Assembly (NCBI GenBank): GCA_035518095.1
Contig: DATIXX010000006.1
Coordinates: forward strand, 16,413 to 80,412
Reading direction: 5' to 3'
Length of the DNA: 64,000 nt
Source: Burkholderiales bacterium
GTDB lineage: Bacteria; Pseudomonadota; Gammaproteobacteria; Burkholderiales; JAHFRG01
The notes below the pieces were generated by a model, which was given only the letters and a program-made list of their open reading frames with translations, was not told where the DNA came from and made no database searches. A program made the position numbers and the translations under genes. Within the stretch, counting starts at the first letter, position 1. Each line of letters begins with the position of its first letter. Shown here one piece after another: positions 41,659-49,476 of the stretch.

Positions 41659-43002
41659 ATGGGGTTTAAGCACCTTGTCGCCATATTCCTTATAACAGCT
41701 GTTTTTCCAAATTTGGCTTTTGCTGCGATCGCGGATGAGGTCAAAGCAATGTTGGAGCAAGGCAAATCCAAAGATGCCTATGAGCTCGGTAGTCAGCACC
41801 CCGAGCTGCTTGGTGAACCTGCATTCGACTTTTATTTCGGCGTAGCCGCGATTGACTCAGGCCATGCCGGCGAAGGCGTGCTAGCGCTGGAACGCTACGT
41901 CATCACGTTCCCGAACAATATCAACGCCCGCCTCGAACTCGCGCGCGGCTATTTCGTACTCGGCGAAGATACGAGAGCCAGCGAAGAATTTAGGAACGTT
42001 TTAAAAACCAATCCGCCGGCCGAGGTGCAAACTAACATTCAGCGTTACCTCGATGCCATCCGTGCGCGCGAATGGCGCTATACAACGAGCGGCACAGCAT
42101 ATGTAGAAACTGGATTGGGCTATGACAGCAACGTAAATGCCGGGGTGAGTAATTCCAACATCAACCTGCCGGTGTTCGGGCCAGTTACCGTTCTGGGTGC
42201 GGGAGTAAAGCAGCATTCTCGCTTTCAATATGTGTCGGCCGGGGGCCAGGTGTCGCAGCCGATTGCGCCCGGCCTTACCGTGTTTGGGAGCGGTTCGGGC
42301 GCGCTGAGCTTCAATAATCAGGCGAGTCCGTTCAATCAGGAAACTTTCAATATAAGTTCCGGCCTGACTTATCTAAGCTATAAGAGCCTTTACCGCTTCA
42401 GCGGCTTTTACTCTTACACCGACCTTGACACCCATTCATTCCTGCAGTCGCCGGGTACCACGGCTGAATGGCAATACCAGTATGACGAGCTGCAGACATT
42501 TAGTACTTATGCCCAATACGCGAACTTAGACTATGGCGGAGACAACAGCCCGCGCAGCTCGAATTTTTACTCCGGAGGGCTGGGTTACCGCAAAGCATTT
42601 ATCGCAAACTGGCAGCCCCTGTTCACGTTAGGCGCAAGTTATGGTCGGGAAAACAACACTGAGGACCGCGATGATTTTTCACGAAACATCTTTGCCACTC
42701 GGTTTGCATTGGGTGTCACACCTTTGCCCAAATGGGCGGTCAGCGTGGGCGGGATCTATCAAAGAAGTTGGTATCTGGCACCCGATCCAACGTTTGTAGC
42801 AGTGTGCAACAGCATCGGCAACTGCACTGTCCCGACCCGGATGGACAGTTTTTACTCGACTGATGCATCAATAAGTTATGCCTTTAATCCCCATCTCAGC
42901 GCGTGGGTGGAATTTCTTTACCAAAAGAACAATTCCAACATAGCGCTCTATTCGTATAGCAGAGATGTAGCCGCGTTTAAACTACGTTACGATTTCAAGT
43001 GA
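41659..43002 (+). CDS. TPR and beta-barrel outer-membrane protein, Slam-like
   Basis: A 447-residue exported protein. Residues 1-22 form a signal peptide ending in LAFA. Residues 25-135 are helical and contain TPR-like repeats (ALERYVITFPNNINARLELARGYF, then a second repeat with ASEEFRNVLKTNPP). From about residue 145 there are alternating beta strands (VETGLGYDSNVNAG onward) up to the C-terminal KLRYDFK, a beta-barrel ending. TPR plus C-terminal barrel is the architecture of Slam translocons, which move surface proteins across the outer membrane. The adjacent FecR-domain protein is a candidate client. Whether it truly belongs to the Slam family needs a profile search; another barrel function is possible. 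Confidence 0.65.
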   Translation: MGFKHLVAIFLITAVFPNLAFAAIADEVKAMLEQGKSKDAYELGSQHPELLGEPAFDFYFGVAAIDSGHAGEGVLALERYVITFPNNINARLELARGYFVLGEDTRASEEFRNVLKTNPPAEVQTNIQRYLDAIRAREWRYTTSGTAYVETGLGYDSNVNAGVSNSNINLPVFGPVTVLGAGVKQHSRFQYVSAGGQVSQPIAPGLTVFGSGSGALSFNNQASPFNQETFNISSGLTYLSYKSLYRFSGFYSYTDLDTHSFLQSPGTTAEWQYQYDELQTFSTYAQYANLDYGGDNSPRSSNFYSGGLGYRKAFIANWQPLFTLGASYGRENNTEDRDDFSRNIFATRFALGVTPLPKWAVSVGGIYQRSWYLAPDPTFVAVCNSIGNCTVPTRMDSFYSTDASISYAFNPHLSAWVEFLYQKNNSNIALYSYSRDVAAFKLRYDFK

Positions 43003-43010
43003 GGGCTGTC

Positions 43011-44600
43011 ATGAAACCGTTCAAGCTTAGCTTGCTCTTAACCGCACTGTTGGTGCCTTGTACCGCAGCGTACGCCGAGGTTGTAGGTCGGGTATTGATG
43101 GCGGCGGGGGAAGCTTCGGTGATCCGCAATGAACAGGAGGTGCGCGTTTTAGTCGGTTCCGCTATTGAAGACCACGATACACTCAAAACCGGACCTTTCA
43201 GCAATATGCAGGTGCGCTTTTCCGATCATAGCATCGTGTCGTTGCGCGACCAAAGTCTACTTAAAATTGATGAATACAAATTCGACGGCAAGCAAGACGG
43301 CCTGGAAAGGGCCTTTTTCAACCTTTTGAAAGGCGGCTTCCGGACCATCACCGGCCTCATCGGCAAAGTCCACAAGACCAATTACGGCGTTAAAACCGCG
43401 ACCGCAACCATAGGCATCCGCGGCACAAATTTTGCGTTGCTCCAGTGCGGTAAAGGCAGTTGCGGTGCTGCAGCCAAAGACGGGCTATACGGCCGGGTAA
43501 GCGGTGGGATCATCGCTGCAACCAACAATAGCGGAGAATATCAGTTCGGTTCAGGCGATTATTTCTATATACCCAGTAGGGATGAACCCGCGAAAAGACT
43601 CATTGGCCCTCCACGATTCTTTGCCGATCATTTGGCCGGGGAAGGGCACGTCGAACGCCTTCAGACCGCCTTTGGCGGGATTGAACACCAGAAAAACGGC
43701 GGCACGGGTTCCGATGGCCGCGCCAACCGGATTGAACAGCCTCACCAACAGCAAGTGTTCCTGGTTACTGAATTCATGGGTCCAAATTGCGGTCCGTCAG
43801 TGAAACCCCCGAAACCCCCGGTCGGGCCGCCTCCGCCCCCATCATTTGTGTTTCCGACAACAGGAGTAGGAGCGGTCGCCTATTACCCACTTGCGAGCGC
43901 TACCGCGACCGGTTCGATTATCTCGGGTACCTTTGTTGATAATGCTAACGGTCAGATGATTTCATTTACGGACACATCCGGTTTTCCTAACGGAAACGCG
44001 GGAAGCGCGCAAGTTCTAGACAGCGGCAGCGATGCCAGCGCTGGAAACTTGACTTGGGGACGCTGGGACTGCGGCACGGGTGGATGTGCGACCCCCCCAA
44101 CCGTAAACGGTTCGCAGATAGGAGCCGGTCCTCCAATTCTCCATTATGCGATTGGTGATCCTGTAACTAGCATGCCGATCACGAATCCCGGTGGCTGCAG
44201 CGGCAATTGTGTGGCGTTCAGCCCTGTGGGTTTCACGACACCAACAAATGAAACTGGGATGACCGGTGCGTTCTTGGGCGGTTCGGTCATGGTTGATTTC
44301 GTAGCGGCTAGCATGAATACCAATTTGCAGGTCGGTTTTAACAGTGCTACATACAATATGAATGGTTCGACGAACTTTGCGTCGAATGGACAATTCCAAG
44401 GCGCCATCGCTGGTACTTGCACTGGAGCTTCATGTCCTGCTACAGCTTGTGCCGGAGGAGCTCAATGTGCGACCGGCGTCAACGGAGGCTCGTTTACTGG
44501 TGCCAACGCTACTGGAATTGCCATGGTTTATAGTTTCTCCGACGCCGCGGCCGGTGGTACTAACGGCAGTATCTCGGGGGCGGTAGGCTTTAAACGATAA
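43011..44600 (+). CDS. FecR-domain exported protein with cysteine-rich C-terminus
   Basis: A 529-residue exported protein. The signal peptide covers about residues 1-21, with hydrophobic core LLLTALLVP and cleavage after AYA. Residues 22-170 are a FecR-type beta domain (EVRVLVGSAIEDHDTLKTG, then TATATIGIRGTNFALLQC, the usual fold). A proline-rich hinge follows at about residues 264-280. The C-terminal 240 residues are rich in Gly, Asn and Ser, hold eight cysteines in close pairs, and end in a beta-like GSISGAVGFKR, which could be a small barrel like those of Slam clients; this is inference. No lipobox is seen. Its ATG is 9 bases after the barrel gene's stop. FecR here is not next to a sigma factor, so it is unlikely to be an iron-signalling anti-sigma factor. 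Confidence 0.7.
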   Translation: MKPFKLSLLLTALLVPCTAAYAEVVGRVLMAAGEASVIRNEQEVRVLVGSAIEDHDTLKTGPFSNMQVRFSDHSIVSLRDQSLLKIDEYKFDGKQDGLERAFFNLLKGGFRTITGLIGKVHKTNYGVKTATATIGIRGTNFALLQCGKGSCGAAAKDGLYGRVSGGIIAATNNSGEYQFGSGDYFYIPSRDEPAKRLIGPPRFFADHLAGEGHVERLQTAFGGIEHQKNGGTGSDGRANRIEQPHQQQVFLVTEFMGPNCGPSVKPPKPPVGPPPPPSFVFPTTGVGAVAYYPLASATATGSIISGTFVDNANGQMISFTDTSGFPNGNAGSAQVLDSGSDASAGNLTWGRWDCGTGGCATPPTVNGSQIGAGPPILHYAIGDPVTSMPITNPGGCSGNCVAFSPVGFTTPTNETGMTGAFLGGSVMVDFVAASMNTNLQVGFNSATYNMNGSTNFASNGQFQGAIAGTCTGASCPATACAGGAQCATGVNGGSFTGANATGIAMVYSFSDAAAGGTNGSISGAVGFKR

Positions 44601-44719
44601 GGTACCGGCAAGAAGCGTAGAATTGGTATGAAGGGGCCGCGCATTATTGAACGGCGTCTAGATACCTAACGCAGGAAGAGCCAATTAATTTGCCGGCGCA
44701 TTCGGTTTCGGCTCTTGTG

Positions 44720-45472
44720 TCATTGCAGCCAAGCCACGATTGCCGCTACGTCGCTTTGATCGAGCTCTAGCGAGTGACCTCGCTTGAGGCGCGGCGGCAG
44801 GCGGACTTGACCGAAGCGCACGCGGATCAAGCGGCTCACGGTGAATCCGAGCGCTTCGAACATGCGCCTGACAAGGCGGTTGCGGCCTTCTTTCACCGTA
44901 ACTCGGTACCAGCGATTTGCCCCTTCCCCGCCTTCGACTTCCAAGCATTCAAATTTTGCCTTGCCGTCCTCGAGCATCACACCTTTGCGCAATTGCCGTA
45001 TCTGCCAGGCGCTCAGTTCACCGCGTACCCTTACAGCGTATTCGCGCTCGATTTCGAACTTTGGATGCATCAATCGATTTGCCAGTTCGCCCGAGCTGGT
45101 AAATATCAGCAGACCTGACGTGTTGTAATCGAGACGCCCCACCGCAATCCATTTCGCAGAGCGCATAGCGGGTAAGTGATCGAATACACTCGGCCTGCCT
45201 TGGGGATCAGAACGGCTTACAATCTCACCCTCCGGCTTATGGTAAATGATGATTCGAGGAAATGCCGGGACTAAGCCGAGTCTGATAATTCGCCTGTCAA
45301 CGCGCACCGTATCATTCCCGCCCACTCGCGCGCCTATTGTCGCGACCTTGCCATTTACAGTGACACGCCCGCTTAGAATTAGCTGCTCCATGTTACGGCG
45401 CGATCCTAGCCCGGCTTGTGCCAGAATCTTATGCAGTTTATGCGTCGTGTGCGGCTCGCCTGCTGGATTCAC
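44720..45472 (-). CDS. rluB: 23S rRNA pseudouridine synthase RluB type
   Basis: RsuA-family pseudouridine synthase. An N-terminal S4-like RNA-binding domain (HKILAQAGLGSRRNMEQLI) is followed by the catalytic domain with GRLDYNTSGLLIFT, whose aspartate is the catalytic residue. EREYAVRVRG and KEGRNRLVRRMFEALGF are family blocks. No ATG fits the expected N-terminus; the GTG at 45472 gives about 250 residues and begins after the recR stop. The frame is open further upstream to 45544. RluB is preferred to RsuA or RluE by context and length, without certainty on the target base. Confidence 0.85.
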   Translation of the reverse strand: MNPAGEPHTTHKLHKILAQAGLGSRRNMEQLILSGRVTVNGKVATIGARVGGNDTVRVDRRIIRLGLVPAFPRIIIYHKPEGEIVSRSDPQGRPSVFDHLPAMRSAKWIAVGRLDYNTSGLLIFTSSGELANRLMHPKFEIEREYAVRVRGELSAWQIRQLRKGVMLEDGKAKFECLEVEGGEGANRWYRVTVKEGRNRLVRRMFEALGFTVSRLIRVRFGQVRLPPRLKRGHSLELDQSDVAAIVAWLQ

Positions 45473-45491
45473 GAAACAAAAAATACACGGA

Positions 45492-46088
45492 TCAAATCGA
45501 GCGGCGTTCCAGTACCGCTTGTGCGAGCGTGCCGCTATCCACATGCTCTAGCTCCCCGCCCACGGGCAGCCCGCTTGCGAGGCGGCTCACCTTTATGCCG
45601 CGCGGCCTGAGTAACTCGCTGACGTAGTGCGCCGTTGCTTCACCTTCTACCGTGAAATTAGTCGCCAGCACCACTTCGTTCACAATCCCGTCCTGGGCGC
45701 GCTTGAGTAGCCGATCAAGATGAATTTCTTTCGGTCCTACGCCGTCGAGCGGCGACAAACGCCCCATGAGGACGAAATACAAACCCGGATAGCAATGCGT
45801 TTGCTCCACCATCAGCAAATCGGCCGGGGTTTCCACGACACATAACAAGTGTGCATCTCTCTTCGGCGAACTGCAAAGACTGCATAAATCTTGCTCAGTA
45901 AAGTTATTGCATTTCGCACAGTGCCTTATGTTCTTCAGGGCCCTGTGCAAGGCGTCCGCAAGCTCTAACGCGCCCGGCCGGTCGCGCTGCAAAAGATAAT
46001 AAGCCATGCGTTGCGCCGATTTGGGCCCAACTCCTGGAAGGCAATGCAGCGAATCGATAAGTCGCTCGAGACTGGAAAGCGATTTCAT
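45492..46088 (-). CDS. recR: Recombination protein RecR
   Basis: DNA-gap recombination mediator acting with RecO and RecF. A helix-hairpin-helix near residue 15 ([17 protein letters not shown]), a four-cysteine zinc finger ([16 protein letters not shown], near residues 57-72) and a Toprim domain ([17 protein letters not shown], and [16 protein letters not shown]) are in the normal order. It is 198 residues, the exact family length. dnaX-ybaB-recR is one of the most conserved bacterial gene orders. Confidence 0.98.
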   Translation of the reverse strand: MKSLSSLERLIDSLHCLPGVGPKSAQRMAYYLLQRDRPGALELADALHRALKNIRHCAKCNNFTEQDLCSLCSSPKRDAHLLCVVETPADLLMVEQTHCYPGLYFVLMGRLSPLDGVGPKEIHLDRLLKRAQDGIVNEVVLATNFTVEGEATAHYVSELLRPRGIKVSRLASGLPVGGELEHVDSGTLAQAVLERRSI

Positions 46089-46119
46089 TGCCGCTTTGGC
46101 GCGATTGGGTACTTGATAT

Positions 46120-46446
46120 TCAAAAAGGCAATTTGAAACCCGGCGGCAAACTCATTCCTGCAGTAAACCCGCTCATTTTTTCCTGGATTGCCGATTCGAC
46201 TTTTCTCGCCGCATCGTTCATCGCCGCTGCGAGCAGGTCTTCTAGCATTTCTTTGTCTTCTCCGAGCAGGCCTTGATCGATAAAAACCTTTTTCACGTCA
46301 TGGCGGCAGGTCATAATTATCTTCACCATGCCAGCCCCCGCTTGCCCTTCAATTTCGAAGTCAGCCAGCTGTTCTTGCATCTTTTTCATGTTCTCTTGCA
46401 TTTGCTGGGCTTGTTTCATCAGATTCCCTATACCACCTTTTATCAT
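46120..46446 (-). CDS. ybaB: YbaB/EbfC nucleoid-associated protein
   Basis: A small DNA-binding protein of 108 residues. The helical N-terminus contains [26 protein letters not shown], broken here as [15 protein letters not shown] then [11 protein letters not shown], typical of the family. A three-stranded part ([22 protein letters not shown]) and a helical end ([17 protein letters not shown]) follow. It lies between dnaX and recR, the standard location. It is 17 bases after the dnaX stop. Confidence 0.95.
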   Translation of the reverse strand: MIKGGIGNLMKQAQQMQENMKKMQEQLADFEIEGQAGAGMVKIIMTCRHDVKKVFIDQGLLGEDKEMLEDLLAAAMNDAARKVESAIQEKMSGFTAGMSLPPGFKLPF

Positions 46447-46463
46447 CCTCTGCTCCTGACTGG

Positions 46464-48047
46464 CTATTGAACGGGTTTTATCGAAGAATCTATTACCTTG
46501 GCGTCGAAGTTTTCCACCAGCTCGCGCACGAAAGAATCTTTTTCGATAGCTTCGATCGCGTGCATTTGGCGCTGCTTTTTGTCTCGAAGTTCTTTCTCTG
46601 CAGGAGAATTGCCGTTGCCACCTATCGCAAAAGTAACGGCTATACGGATACCAAAATAATCGCTCAACGCGAGCCTCAGCTTTTCCTGATACGATTTCTC
46701 CAGCAAATGCTTGTGCAGATCAGGAATGCGCAGTTCCAAGCTGTCGCCAGTGTAGTTCGCGAGTTCGCAATGCTGCGCGAGCATCTTTGCCATACCCCCA
46801 AGCTTTAACTGAGCCACCAGGCCTGACCAGTCTCCGTCAAAGCGGTTTTTTTTTAAACTCCCGTCGGTTCCAGTCTTAACCGACTCACCGCCCGTATCAA
46901 GCAGTGATGGCTGCACCGCGGTCGCCATAGAAGATTTTTCTTGCTGGAGACTGAGCACTGGACTATCCGCGGGCATGAACGTCAGCATGCGCAGTAAGGT
47001 CATGGTAAAACCGGTGTGTTCATCGGGCGCAAGATCGATTTCATTGCGTCCTCTTACAGCGATATCGTAGAACAATTGTACATCTTCGTGACCAAAATCG
47101 CGAGCCAATTCAATAACCTGTGCCCGTTCTGGCAAATCTGCTGGAAGGGCGTCGGGCACAGTTTGCGCCAGGGCAATTTGTTGCAATAGCGTGGCCAAAT
47201 CCTGCAGGGCGGCTTCCAGTGAAAGGCTGCGACTTGCCATTTGTTCCACTTGTGCGACAAGCGCAGCCCCATCGCGATTTAGCAGCGCCCGTAGAATTTC
47301 GAACAGGTATGTCTGGTCAATTGCGCCCAGCATTTCGCGGACACCGCTATCAGTTACCTTGCCCGCGTCGTGCGCAATCGCCTGGTCAAGAAGGCTCAAG
47401 GCGTCGCGCATACTGCCTTGCGCGGAACGAGCGAGCAACTGCACTGCTGACGGCTCGGCGGAAATTTTCTCGTTTTCCAGCACGCGTTGCAGGTAACACG
47501 CGATCACCGGCGACGGAATCTGCTTCAGATTGAACTGCAGGCAGCGCGAGAGCACCGTGACCGGTATCTTTTGCGGATCGGTGGTGGCAAGAATGAATTT
47601 GACATGCTCGGGCGGCTCTTCCAGGGTTTTCAGCATGGAATTAAATGCCTTTGCGGACAGCATGTGCACTTCATCTATGATATAGACCTTGAATCGTCCG
47701 CGGGTGGGCGCGTATTGCGCGTTGTCCAGTACCTCGCGCATGTTGTCTATGCCGGTATTGGAAGCGGCGTCGAGTTCCAGTAAATCAATAAAGCGTCCTG
47801 CATCGATCTCGCGGCACGGCGCGCATTGGCCGCACGGCGCTGAGGTAATTCCATTTTCGCAGTTGAGCGACTTGGCAAGGATGCGGGCCAGTGTGGTTTT
47901 GCCTACGCCGCGTGTCCCTGTGAATAAATAGGCGTGATGCAGGCGTTTTTGCTTTAAAGCATTCGTTAGGGCTTTGACGACATGTTCCTGCCCCACCACT
48001 TCATTGAAATTTTTGGGGCGCCACTTGCGCGCGAGAACGTGGTTCAC
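46464..48047 (-). CDS. dnaX: DNA polymerase III subunits gamma and tau
   Basis: Clamp-loader ATPase. Walker [13 protein letters not shown] is near residue 45. A zinc finger with four cysteines (NCENG, then CGQCAPC) is near residues 64-79. The DEXH-like box [11 protein letters not shown] is near residue 120 and SRC-type sensor LSRCLQF near residue 166. The C-terminal tau region is short: 527 residues in all against 643 in E. coli. The start is a GTG. Near codon 400 a run of nine A permits -1 slippage to a stop, giving a gamma form of about 403 residues, described separately. The gene follows ffs and pagL. Confidence 0.95.
   Translation of the reverse strand: MNHVLARKWRPKNFNEVVGQEHVVKALTNALKQKRLHHAYLFTGTRGVGKTTLARILAKSLNCENGITSAPCGQCAPCREIDAGRFIDLLELDAASNTGIDNMREVLDNAQYAPTRGRFKVYIIDEVHMLSAKAFNSMLKTLEEPPEHVKFILATTDPQKIPVTVLSRCLQFNLKQIPSPVIACYLQRVLENEKISAEPSAVQLLARSAQGSMRDALSLLDQAIAHDAGKVTDSGVREMLGAIDQTYLFEILRALLNRDGAALVAQVEQMASRSLSLEAALQDLATLLQQIALAQTVPDALPADLPERAQVIELARDFGHEDVQLFYDIAVRGRNEIDLAPDEHTGFTMTLLRMLTFMPADSPVLSLQQEKSSMATAVQPSLLDTGGESVKTGTDGSLKKNRFDGDWSGLVAQLKLGGMAKMLAQHCELANYTGDSLELRIPDLHKHLLEKSYQEKLRLALSDYFGIRIAVTFAIGGNGNSPAEKELRDKKQRQMHAIEAIEKDSFVRELVENFDAKVIDSSIKPVQ
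46837..46854 (-). promoter_or_regulatory. A9 slippery site with -1 frame stop in dnaX
   Basis: Read on the minus strand, nine A (46854-46846) are followed by CCGCTTTGA. The zero frame reads on through Lys-Lys-Asn-Arg-Phe, but a -1 shift at the run gives Lys-Pro-Leu and then the TGA at 46839-46837. E. coli makes gamma by -1 ribosomal frameshifting at A-AAA-AAG and Thermus by slippage at A9. The GGGAG just upstream could act as a stimulating ribosome-binding-like site. Confidence 0.65.
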
Positions 48048-48058
48048 GGATACGGTTA

Positions 48059-48598
48059 CTAGTTGAAGTGAATCTGAAAACGGACCAGCTGAAGGTTTAA
48101 CCCCGGATTTGGCGCTTTAATGCTCGCGTTCGACATGTGCTGAAAGCGGTAACTAAGGTCATATATGCCGTGCTCTCCAAAGCGAAAGCCAACCCCCACA
48201 TGTTCGCCAAACTGGAAAGCGGTACCTGATTTTACACTCTCGGTTAGGGTCGTACGCGTCCAAAGGTGTGCCCCAACGCCGGCGTCAAAGTAAGGGGCAA
48301 TTGTCGTAAGGTCAGTTTTCTGGTAGCGAAATGTCGGGGTAAAACTGAAATCCCCAGCGTCATTGCTGACTAGCTGACCGCTTCGCGCAAACAAACCGCC
48401 TACCGAAGCATCCCAGTATCCTCCGAGATGCCAACCGTGCGCCGCGAACCATTTTTGACTCCAGTCCCATTGCATCCCAACACGTAACGCATCAATCCCG
48501 TCCCCATAGCCGGCCTCTATCGAAACGCTGTCAACTGCCCCTGCATTGACACTTGCAATAACAAACGGAATCAAAATAAAGATTCTGATTTTTTTCAC
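48059..48598 (-). CDS. pagL: Lipid A 3-O-deacylase, PagL type
   Basis: Outer-membrane enzyme that removes the 3-position acyl chain of lipid A and so tempers its immune activity. A signal peptide (residues 1-21) precedes an eight-stranded barrel of about 158 residues. The catalytic histidine and serine lie in YRFQHMSNASIKAPNPG, matching the HxSN motif, with an upstream acidic residue in the last strands. The protein ends in LVRFQIHFN, with an asparagine after the final F. It is 179 residues, the family size. It is not near other lipid A genes; its neighbours are ffs and dnaX. Confidence 0.85.
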   Translation of the reverse strand: MKKIRIFILIPFVIASVNAGAVDSVSIEAGYGDGIDALRVGMQWDWSQKWFAAHGWHLGGYWDASVGGLFARSGQLVSNDAGDFSFTPTFRYQKTDLTTIAPYFDAGVGAHLWTRTTLTESVKSGTAFQFGEHVGVGFRFGEHGIYDLSYRFQHMSNASIKAPNPGLNLQLVRFQIHFN

Positions 48599-48655
48599 TC
48601 AGATTTGATCACTTGAATTGATAATTGTGCCTGCATCATAGAACAAAATCATTGT

Positions 48656-48753
48656 GGAGGCGAGCCTTGCCCCGGCACTTGCAGAAATAGCTGTGGCTGC
48701 TTCCTTCCGGACCTGACCAAATTTACTATCCTGCAATGCGGGGAGGCCCGCCA
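48656..48753 (-). ncRNA. ffs: Signal recognition particle RNA, 4.5S type
   Basis: On the minus strand the conserved tetraloop region GGTCAGGTCCGGAAGGAAG (48719-48701) and the GCAGCC that follows are exact matches to the bacterial SRP RNA apical domain. The arms beyond it pair, starting from GCGGGCCT at the 5' end with AGGCTCGCC at the 3' end. The size is about 95-98 bases, the short proteobacterial form. A possible -10 TATGAA lies at 48765-48760. ffs beside dnaX is a common betaproteobacterial arrangement. Ends are approximate. Confidence 0.93.
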
Positions 48754-49476
48754 TAACCGTTCATAGCGCGTTCACAGATCACCAGTTATTTCAAATTTTC
48801 GCCTACAGCGTAGGGAAACCGATTCCGCAATACGCCAATTTTTATGGTCTGTTACTTTACCGGAAATGCTTGCGTAGGGTAATCTGCTTCTGTCTGTAGC
48901 GAAGATTATTAGGCGCGTCGGTAGCTTTAGCCCCATCACAGTCCATGTTGTGCTTCAACAAATCCCCGAAACGGGCGGGATGAATGATCGCTGCGAGATC
49001 GCATTCCAGAACCGGAGTAATTTTTTTCAATAAATAACGAGCCGGACGGCGAGCACAAGCTAGCGGGGCTTCGGCGTTAGATCGAACGTCAAGGCGCGTT
49101 ACAGGTGGCGACCGATTTTCAGTGCGCGATACGTCTCGTGCCGTCTGAAATGTGTTGCAATATGTCGAGTAGTATTTTTCGACCCCCAGGTATAAATTAA
49201 TGTATCACAGCAATAGTATAATATAATATATTGATATATAGCAATATTATTAAAAACGATAATTGCGAGTATTCCTGAATCCGTTGCTAATGTTAGAATT
49301 CAAAATAAGCGTGCGCGCCGTCCGTGTTAATAGAATTTTCAAAGTACGAGGCGTATCGCAACTGAGTAATACCGTTTCGACTATTGTTCACAAGTACTAA
49401 TAACGCGTTCTCAAAATAGCGGGCACACCTTTTTCATTTTAAGCATTTTCCTCACCCAAGTTAGACGGAGGAGTCC
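48754..49476. other. Long region without a clear gene, upstream of acs
   Basis: These 723 bases hold the ffs promoter at one end and the acs control region at the other. A very AT-rich block lies at 49191-49262. On the minus strand 48857-49204 is open for 115 codons with no ATG, and its last third looks protein-like (ECDLAAIIHPARFGDLL, then DAPNNLRYRQK); I do not recognise it. It may be a decayed gene end. I see no repeat. Confidence 0.4.

Noticed and set aside
43011..43500. FecR as an iron-signalling anti-sigma regulator
   Set aside because: No sigma factor or TonB receptor is adjacent, and the protein has a cleavable signal peptide, not the single inner-membrane helix of FecR regulators.
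44685..44948. Open frame of 87 codons at the end of rluB
   Set aside because: It overlaps the conserved end of rluB in another frame, and the Arg/Pro/Ala-rich product looks like a shadow.
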